Of a DNA stretch of 64,000 bases, positions 59,216 through 64,000 are shown piece after piece (the first letter of the stretch is position 1; each line of letters begins with the position of its first letter). A program made the position numbers and the translations under genes. Source of the stretch: Archaeoglobus sp. UBA230. GTDB lineage: Archaea; Halobacteriota; Archaeoglobi; Archaeoglobales; Archaeoglobaceae. Under the pieces are notes generated by a model. The model did no database searches. It was not told the origin of the DNA and saw only the letters and a program-made list of their open reading frames with translations. The stretch spans positions 62,001-126,000 of the forward strand of contig DAVR01000003.1 of NCBI GenBank assembly GCA_002507545.1, read 5' to 3'.

Positions 59216-59450
59216 GCTTCTCAGAGAGGACTTCGAGGATGCCGAAGAGGATATCAGAAACGGTAGCGTAAATGTTGTGGTTGTGCTGAGGAAAAGAGGT
59301 CTGCTTGAGAAGGTGGCTTTTGAGATTTTAAGAAGAGTTGAAAATGAGCTTAAAAGTGCTAACAGTAGGATTAAAGAGATATTTTCACGGGAAAGAGATA
59401 CGATATCCAACTACCTGAACAATGAATTGAACAAATCTACAAAAAATTAG
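59214..59450 (+). pseudogene. gene fragment, 78 codons, lacking a start
   Basis: The frame encodes a charged helical chain (LLREDFEDAEEDIRNGSVNV, VVVLRKRGLLEKVAFEILRR) and stops at 59448, directly before rpl40e. No plausible start or RBS precedes it. It begins at the same point where the PIN remnant on the other strand ends, so this looks like the 3' part of a gene joined to the toxin remnant by a deletion or recombination. Family not recognised. Confidence 0.45.
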
Positions 59451-59600
59451 TTATCTGCCCTTCCTTTCCTTTGACTTCGGCCTCAATCCCTTATACCCAC
59501 ACTTCCTGCACACTTTTGCCTTCATCGGATTTCTTGCGTTGCATTTCATGCATATTTTGACGTTGAACAATCTTGCTTCAGCCTCTGGAAATCTTGCCAT
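59451..59600 (-). CDS. rpl40e: 50S ribosomal protein L40e
   Basis: 49 aa. [20 protein letters not shown] and [20 protein letters not shown]: the C4 zinc ribbon and basic tail are diagnostic of archaeal L40e, which is encoded without the ubiquitin fusion seen in eukaryotes. Divergent from the HTH_10 regulator gene; 126 bp between the two starts hold both promoters. Confidence 0.95.
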   Translation of the reverse strand: MARFPEAEARLFNVKICMKCNARNPMKAKVCRKCGYKGLRPKSKERKGR

Positions 59601-59655
59601 GCTTCAACCCAATTTATGCGTTATTTAAACCTTACCTGAAGTAAAAATTTTGAGT

Positions 59656-59668
59656 GTATATAATATAC
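59656..59668. promoter_or_regulatory. AT palindrome in the rpl40e / HTH_10 divergent promoter region
   Basis: GTATATAATATAC is a 13-bp palindrome around a central A. A related half-site (AGTATATTAA, about 59696-59705) forms the likely TATA box for the regulator, 26 nt before its ATG. The palindrome may be the TATA region for rpl40e or an operator for the regulator's own gene. Inferred. Confidence 0.4.
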
Positions 59669-59726
59669 TGGTAAAATTATTATTTTTCTTGAAAAAGTAT
59701 ATTAAGATGCAGAGATAAAACACATT

Positions 59727-60377
59727 ATGTATCTCCTCCGCGTTAGAGTCAATCAGTCACGCTGCTCTCTGGCAGCAGTTACGAGAAAAAAGTCGGTTAA
59801 AGCGGAAATAATATCCTATATTTTGCTCAACGACGAGGATGCCCTTTTTCTCGTCCGTACATCAGAGGGTGAAGACGTTACAGAGTATATTAAAGAAGTT
59901 GAAAGACATCCAAACACCAAGTTTATCCAAATCCTTGAAAAAACCCCTATTGGAGCGAGCTTTATAGCTGTGGTGAGCGACACTACGGGAATTAAGGCCT
60001 TCGAGAACTCATACTGCTTCATCAAACCCCCTATCCACATAGAGAATGGATGCAAAATCTACGAGATAATAGTTCCCAGCACAGCCTACCTTCCGCAGGC
60101 ATATTCCAATTTGAATTCTGTCGGAGACTGGACCTTGCTGGAGATCAAAAATATTGGTAAGAAGAAACCCACTCTCACTGACGCGCAGAAGAGGGCGATA
60201 AAGGTTGCGTGGGAAATGGGATACTTTTCGGAGAAGAAAGAAGTTACGATTGGTGATATTGCCATGGCTCTTGGGGTTGCAAAAAGCACCGCACATAAAC
60301 ATCTCAAGTTGGCGGTAGCAAAGCTCGTTGAAAGATACATGAAAGAGAGGGAAATCGAAAATACCATCCCAATATGA
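59727..60377 (+). CDS. HTH_10 (bacterio-opsin activator type) transcription regulator
   Basis: 216 aa. The N-terminal 150 residues form an unnamed sensor-like alpha/beta domain. The C-terminus is the HTH_10 domain: LTDAQKRAIKVAWEMGYFSE, then KEVTIGDIAMALGVAKSTAH and KHLKLAVAKLVERY. Such proteins activate nearby genes in halophiles, methanogens and Archaeoglobi. It lies just upstream of, and in the same direction as, the DUF2193 operon, which has a repeated motif in its promoter. A leaderless ATG is likely. Confidence 0.88.
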   Translation: MYLLRVRVNQSRCSLAAVTRKKSVKAEIISYILLNDEDALFLVRTSEGEDVTEYIKEVERHPNTKFIQILEKTPIGASFIAVVSDTTGIKAFENSYCFIKPPIHIENGCKIYEIIVPSTAYLPQAYSNLNSVGDWTLLEIKNIGKKKPTLTDAQKRAIKVAWEMGYFSEKKEVTIGDIAMALGVAKSTAHKHLKLAVAKLVERYMKEREIENTIPI

Positions 60378-60402
60378 TAGTATAATTACAACCATCTGTC
60401 AG

Positions 60403-60464
60403 ACATGTCCACCAATATTTCGACCCATATACTATTTTTAAACCCTTACATGTCCGCCAAAATT
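60403..60464 (+). promoter_or_regulatory. promoter of the DUF2193 operon with two copies of a 17-bp motif
   Basis: ACATGTCCACCAATATT (60403-60419) and ACATGTCCGCCAAAATT (60448-60464) are direct repeats differing at 2 positions and 45 bp apart. A TATA box (CTATTTTTAAA, 60432-60442) lies between them, so one copy is upstream and the other covers the expected transcription start. This arrangement fits a regulator binding on both sides of the TATA box. Leader to the ATG at 60494 is about 30 nt. Confidence 0.6.
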
Positions 60465-60493
60465 GTAATGGTTGGTTGTGACTAATTCAAGGT

Positions 60494-61996
60494 ATGACAG
60501 AGGAAGTAGTAGAAAAAATGGTTAGAGAAGCTATGGCTGCCCAATGGGCAGACGTTAACGTAGTTAAGGAGAAGAGGGGCAAGGATTTTGTTATAGACGA
60601 TGTAAAACCCTATGTAGATGCCGTAAATCAAATGAAAGCTGTAGGAAATCAAAGTAAAGCTGTGATACGACTCCATGTTGATTCAGTCAACGCGCATTAT
60701 GAGATTCTGAGAAATCTCACAAAGACTGTAAGACCTGAAGACGACCCCTTTGTGGAGCACTATCAGACTCCAGCAATTATGGAAATTTTGTACGAGGAGG
60801 ATGATGGCTTCAAGAAGAGTGTGGATAAGTTTATAGAGGGGATTGAGAGGGCAGAAGCCCTGATTGGTCTTGAAGTAGTTAGAAGATATGGCGGTTTCTA
60901 TGGGCCTACATGTGTGGTTGACTTTGCCCTCATTCCGGGAAGCACAAGCAACATCGTCAACAGAATACTGCAGACAGTCGAGATACCCAAAGAACATGCG
61001 CAGGCAATTCTCGCGTCGAAATCTTGGGGAATGAACACATCCTACGGCTTCGGCGAGGTTTTTGCAAATGAAATTGAAAAGGGTGCGACGCTCAGCGATG
61101 CGATAAAGAAGGAGATTGAGATGATCAAGCTCGTGTATGACCAGCCGACCGAGGCACAGGCAAAGTTGATGGATGAGCATGGCCACCAGAGCTTTGATGT
61201 AAGAAAATACATGTCGGAATACAAGAACAGGATGAAGGCGGCAGTTAAGGAAGCCATGGACGATGGTGTGCATTACGGAAACATTGTTACAGTACCTGCC
61301 TACTGTGTTGGAGATGCAGCCCACCACATCGCTCAATCAACCTTCAACATGTGTAAAGACGACGTTGTGATGGCAGTGATAGAGGCAACAAGTGCAGTTA
61401 TGGATACAACACTGAACGCAAATCTGGACAAATTTGAAAACGAATACCAGCCATTGAGCGTTGCAACCGGTTCTGGAGCTGTTGCTGTGGAGTACATCTT
61501 GGAGCTTGACGGATTCAACGCTCCGATGATTGTTGACCTGCTGACGAAGAGGTTCCACAACTATGTCCAGCTCTACCCAACGAGAGGTGGAGCAGCAGAG
61601 TTGCATAACCACGACTTCATGGACATGATTTACAGGGGATGGAAATACATTGACAAGGCGAGGAGAGACAGAAATGGACTCTCAGACAAGCTCGTGCCAA
61701 AGGTCGGAAAGTTTGAGGTTAATCTCGACCCAATACATGAAAACGAGGTGTTGATGAACCCGCAGCGCTATGCGTATCCAGGATGTGCAATAAGCGTCAG
61801 ATTTTCGGCTCTGATGAGGCTTGCAGACTACCCGTGTCTGCTGACAAGCGAGCCCGTAACAGCAACAATGATGACGAACATAATCGCACTGCACAAGGAG
61901 AGGCCAGCTTCCCCAGCAAGGGTCTGTAAGGACTGCGCAACTGCAGCCCTTGTTGACTTCAGACACGCATACTGCCAGTGGAGAGAGGCAGTTTAA
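60494..61996 (+). CDS. DUF2193 protein
   Basis: 500 aa, soluble, no signal or TM. Matches the DUF2193 family, known mainly from methanogens and Archaeoglobi, whose function is not established. Recurrent-looking features: VIRLHVDSVNAHYEILRNLT, FVEHYQTPAIMEILYEED, CVVDFALIPGSTSNIVNRIL, VGDAAHHIAQSTFNMC, HNHDFMDMIYRGWKYIDKAR and a C-terminal CKDCATAALVDFRHAYCQW with a Cys pair. Several His/Asp/Cys residues could bind a metal. First gene of an operon with a DUF2180 protein and an aquaporin, which suggests an enzyme acting on a small diffusible solute. That is inference. Confidence 0.85.
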   Translation: MTEEVVEKMVREAMAAQWADVNVVKEKRGKDFVIDDVKPYVDAVNQMKAVGNQSKAVIRLHVDSVNAHYEILRNLTKTVRPEDDPFVEHYQTPAIMEILYEEDDGFKKSVDKFIEGIERAEALIGLEVVRRYGGFYGPTCVVDFALIPGSTSNIVNRILQTVEIPKEHAQAILASKSWGMNTSYGFGEVFANEIEKGATLSDAIKKEIEMIKLVYDQPTEAQAKLMDEHGHQSFDVRKYMSEYKNRMKAAVKEAMDDGVHYGNIVTVPAYCVGDAAHHIAQSTFNMCKDDVVMAVIEATSAVMDTTLNANLDKFENEYQPLSVATGSGAVAVEYILELDGFNAPMIVDLLTKRFHNYVQLYPTRGGAAELHNHDFMDMIYRGWKYIDKARRDRNGLSDKLVPKVGKFEVNLDPIHENEVLMNPQRYAYPGCAISVRFSALMRLADYPCLLTSEPVTATMMTNIIALHKERPASPARVCKDCATAALVDFRHAYCQWREAV

Positions 61997-62031
61997 TTTC
62001 CACTTTTTTAATTTTTTGAGAGGTGATTATT

Positions 62032-62241
62032 GTGAAGTGTTATATCTGCAAGGAGCAGGGAAAGGACACTGATGCTGTCGCCATTTGCATTGTCTGTGGT
62101 ATGGGAGTTTGCATGGAACATCTTGTGAAGGAGGAAATTGAGGTTTGGAAGGGAGACTATCCGTTCCCCGCAAAGAAGCTCAAAAAGACTATACCAAGAA
62201 TTCTCTGCGTGATCTGCCACGAGGCATACGAGAAAGGGTGA
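62032..62241 (+). CDS. DUF2180 zinc-binding small protein
   Basis: 69 aa. Two zinc-type clusters: KCYICKEQGKDTDAVAICIVCGMGVCMEH and LCVICHEAYEKG, matching DUF2180, a treble-clef or B-box-like small family of methanogens and Archaeoglobi. GTG 62032 follows GAGAGGTGATT with good spacing. 35 bp after the DUF2193 stop and 4 bp before the aquaporin gene. Role unknown; it may regulate or assemble its operon partners. Confidence 0.85.
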   Translation: MKCYICKEQGKDTDAVAICIVCGMGVCMEHLVKEEIEVWKGDYPFPAKKLKKTIPRILCVICHEAYEKG

Positions 62242-62245
62242 AAAA

Positions 62246-62980
62246 ATGTCCCTTGCCAAGCGCTTTACAGCGGAAGTTGTTGGAACATTCATTCTTGTCT
62301 TCTTTGGCCCTGGTGCAGCAGTGATTACACTTATGATTGCAAATGGGGCAGAAAAACCTAACGAGTTTAACATCGGTATCGGTGCACTTGGTGGTCTTGG
62401 AGACTGGCTGGCAATCGGTCTCGCCTTTGCATTAGCTATTTCAGCCGTCATCTACTCTTTTGGAAGGCTCAGTGGCGCACACATAAATCCGGCAGTCACA
62501 ATTGCCCTGTGGAGTATCGGCAAGTTTCCATCAAAGGATGTAGTACCGTATATAGTTGCTCAGCTGATCGGTGCAAGTTTGGGAAGCCTGCTGTTCCTTG
62601 CCTGCGTTGGTCCTGCTGCTGCAACAGTAGGAGGTTTGGGGGCTACAGCACCATTTCCGGGAATAAGTTATGGTCAGGCAATATTGGCTGAAGCGATAGG
62701 AACCTTCCTGCTGATGCTGGTCATAATGGGCGTTGCCGTTGATGAGCGCGCTCCTCCGGGGTTCGCGGGACTTGTGATAGGTCTGACAGTCGGAGGAATA
62801 ATTATAACTATTGGCAACATAACAGGCTCTTCACTTAACCCGGCAAGAACTTTTGGACCATATTTGGGCGACTCGCTGATGGGGATAAACCTCTGGCAGT
62901 ACTTCCCGATTTACATCATCGGTCCGATAGTTGGAGCAGTAGTTGCTGCATGGTTATACAGGTCTCTGGCTGAAGGATGA
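62246..62980 (+). CDS. aqpM: aquaporin / MIP-family channel (AqpM-like)
   Basis: 244 aa, six TM helices plus two half-helices. Both NPA motifs are intact (SGAHINPAVTIALWS and GSSLNPARTFGPYLG). Archaeal AqpM conducts water and some glycerol, and has been discussed for gases such as H2S. Its close coupling to DUF2180 and DUF2193 suggests passage of the solute that DUF2193 handles. Short non-conserved loop between TM4 and TM5; C-terminus short. Confidence 0.93.
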   Translation: MSLAKRFTAEVVGTFILVFFGPGAAVITLMIANGAEKPNEFNIGIGALGGLGDWLAIGLAFALAISAVIYSFGRLSGAHINPAVTIALWSIGKFPSKDVVPYIVAQLIGASLGSLLFLACVGPAAATVGGLGATAPFPGISYGQAILAEAIGTFLLMLVIMGVAVDERAPPGFAGLVIGLTVGGIIITIGNITGSSLNPARTFGPYLGDSLMGINLWQYFPIYIIGPIVGAVVAAWLYRSLAEG

Positions 62981-63010
62981 ATTTTTTAATTTTTTCAAAG
63001 CCCCAAATAA

Positions 63011-64000
63011 TTAATTTTTAGCTGTCAGAAGATTCATGAGTTCAAGTCCGTTGATTCTTCCAAATCTTCCTTTTGCACAGCTTCTCTCGCTGTAAACTTT
63101 AACGTCATCTTTTCTCACTCCATAGACGGCGAAAGGCACAGGTTCAGCGACGTGCGTTCTCACTTTTACCGGTGTAGGGTGGTCAGGAAGTAGGAGGATT
63201 TTCACTTCGTCGAGTTCGATTCTGTCGAGAATTTTGCCCACGATCTTCTCGTCATACATTTCTATGGCCTCAACTTTAAGCTCCGCATCCCCTTCGTGGC
63301 TGACCTCATCAATACCTTCCGTGTGAAGAAGAACGAGATCGTATTCCTTTAGAGCTTTAATGCATTCTCTAACCAATTTCCTATAGTTAGTATCAATGTA
63401 TCCTGTAACACCTTCAACCTCAACAACGTCCATGCCCATACCCTTCGCTATACCTTCAAGCAGGTCAACTTCGGTGATCATTGCCGCCCTAATACCATAC
63501 CTTCGCCTGAAGTCGGGGAACTGTGGCATCTTGCCTCCTCCCCATGGCCAGATCATGTTTGCCTTCTCTGTAACCCCCGGCACAACCTCTGCCGACCAGT
63601 CCATCAGCTTTCTCAAGATATCCGCCAACTCTCCATCCGAGGGCATGTAAGGCTCGATCTTTCTACCCTGTATGTCGTGGGGTGGGTAAGTTCTGACCTT
63701 GTCTTCAAACCGCTTGTTAAAAATAAGGAGATTTCTGTAGCTTTTTCCTGCATGGAACTCGACGAATTCGTGGGGTTTTTCCGTGTTAAGCACCTCTATA
63801 ACCTTCCTCGCTTCCTCATCGCTAATCCTGCCAGCAGAGTAGTCCACCATCACGCCATCATCTACTCTCACGAGGTTGCAGCGAAAGACAATCTCTCCAC
63901 TAACTCCTCTCGCTAAAGCCTCTATTGGCCCCCTGCCCGTGTAGTGCTTTCTAACATCAACACCGAGAATTGTCAGGTTTGCAACATCGCTCCCCGGCTC
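63011..64000 (-). CDS. apgM: 2,3-bisphosphoglycerate-independent phosphoglycerate mutase, archaeal type (N-terminus outside the window)
   Basis: About 330 codons are present; the frame runs off the right edge. N-terminal-side features: [33 protein letters not shown] and [26 protein letters not shown]. Metal-binding residues of the alkaline-phosphatase-like fold are seen in [15 protein letters not shown] and [15 protein letters not shown]. It interconverts 3- and 2-phosphoglycerate. Convergent with the aquaporin gene, 30 bp apart. Confidence 0.94.
   Translation of the reverse strand, partial: EPGSDVANLTILGVDVRKHYTGRGPIEALARGVSGEIVFRCNLVRVDDGVMVDYSAGRISDEEARKVIEVLNTEKPHEFVEFHAGKSYRNLLIFNKRFEDKVRTYPPHDIQGRKIEPYMPSDGELADILRKLMDWSAEVVPGVTEKANMIWPWGGGKMPQFPDFRRRYGIRAAMITEVDLLEGIAKGMGMDVVEVEGVTGYIDTNYRKLVRECIKALKEYDLVLLHTEGIDEVSHEGDAELKVEAIEMYDEKIVGKILDRIELDEVKILLLPDHPTPVKVRTHVAEPVPFAVYGVRKDDVKVYSERSCAKGRFGRINGLELMNLLTAKN

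Noticed and set aside
59123-59410. 95-aa ORF on the minus strand as a real gene
   Set aside because: Only its last 30 codons resemble a protein (PIN end); the rest is a Ser/Leu-rich antisense of the plus-strand fragment.
1-64000. CRISPR arrays, rRNA genes or further tRNA genes
   Set aside because: No regularly spaced repeats, no rRNA-like stretches and no second complete cloverleaf were seen on reading through.

Overview
The window looks like a chromosome segment of a hyperthermophilic euryarchaeon of the order Archaeoglobales (Archaeoglobus or a close relative). The support is archaeal information-processing genes (topoisomerase VI subunit B, GatE, eIF5A, ribosomal protein L40e, archaeal IleS), the archaeal fructose-1,6-bisphosphate aldolase/phosphatase, the archaeal phosphoglycerate mutase, many leaderless starts about 25 nt downstream of TATA boxes, and families shared by methanogens and Archaeoglobi (DUF2193, DUF2180, AqpM). 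This is inference from gene content; no database was searched.

Region 1 (1-1.8 kb): the end of an RNA m5C methyltransferase gene, a TctA-type membrane transporter and a tRNA-Gly(CCC). Region 2 (1782-18132): an integrated virus or plasmid of about 16.3 kb. It sits in the 3' half of the tRNA gene and is bounded by a perfect 50-bp direct repeat. It carries two tyrosine recombinases, a packaging-type ATPase, many small membrane proteins, a 742-aa LamG-domain surface protein with a signal peptide, a 772-aa Gly-rich basic protein and a right-hand block of winged-helix and zinc-ribbon proteins. The LamG protein plus hydrophobic small proteins resemble spindle-shaped viruses of Thermococcales (PAV1 type), but no capsid protein was identified by homology.

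Region 3 (18.1-43.4 kb): host metabolism and transport. It holds an AIR-synthase-like protein, a metallo-beta-lactamase nuclease-like protein, a ferredoxin/HTH protein, leuB-leuD, a VIT-type transporter with a NifU-type scaffold, a LarA-type racemase, ileS, a TAXI-TRAP transporter with its DUF1850 partner, an MFS exporter, a NitT/TauT-type ABC transporter whose binding protein looks circularly permuted, eIF5A with agmatinase, and top6B. Region 4 (43.4-44.85 kb): a TIR- and TSD-bounded insertion element that has lost most of its transposase and contains a second VIT-family gene.

Region 5 (44.9-59 kb): a chelatase-like AAA/VWA pair, a KaiC-like ATPase, FBP aldolase/phosphatase with a ThiF-like protein and gatE, then a tightly overlapping run (AsnB-like, YkgJ-like, HAD, iron-sulfur flavoprotein), rtcA, DUF99, an HD nucleotidase, a Mut7-C RNase, a VapBC pair and toxin-gene remnants. 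Region 6 (59.4-64 kb): rpl40e, an HTH_10 regulator, then DUF2193, DUF2180 and aquaporin genes behind a promoter with a duplicated 17-bp motif, and the start-truncated apgM. The last cluster, the permuted binding protein, the element with a passenger gene and the provirus are the most interesting parts.
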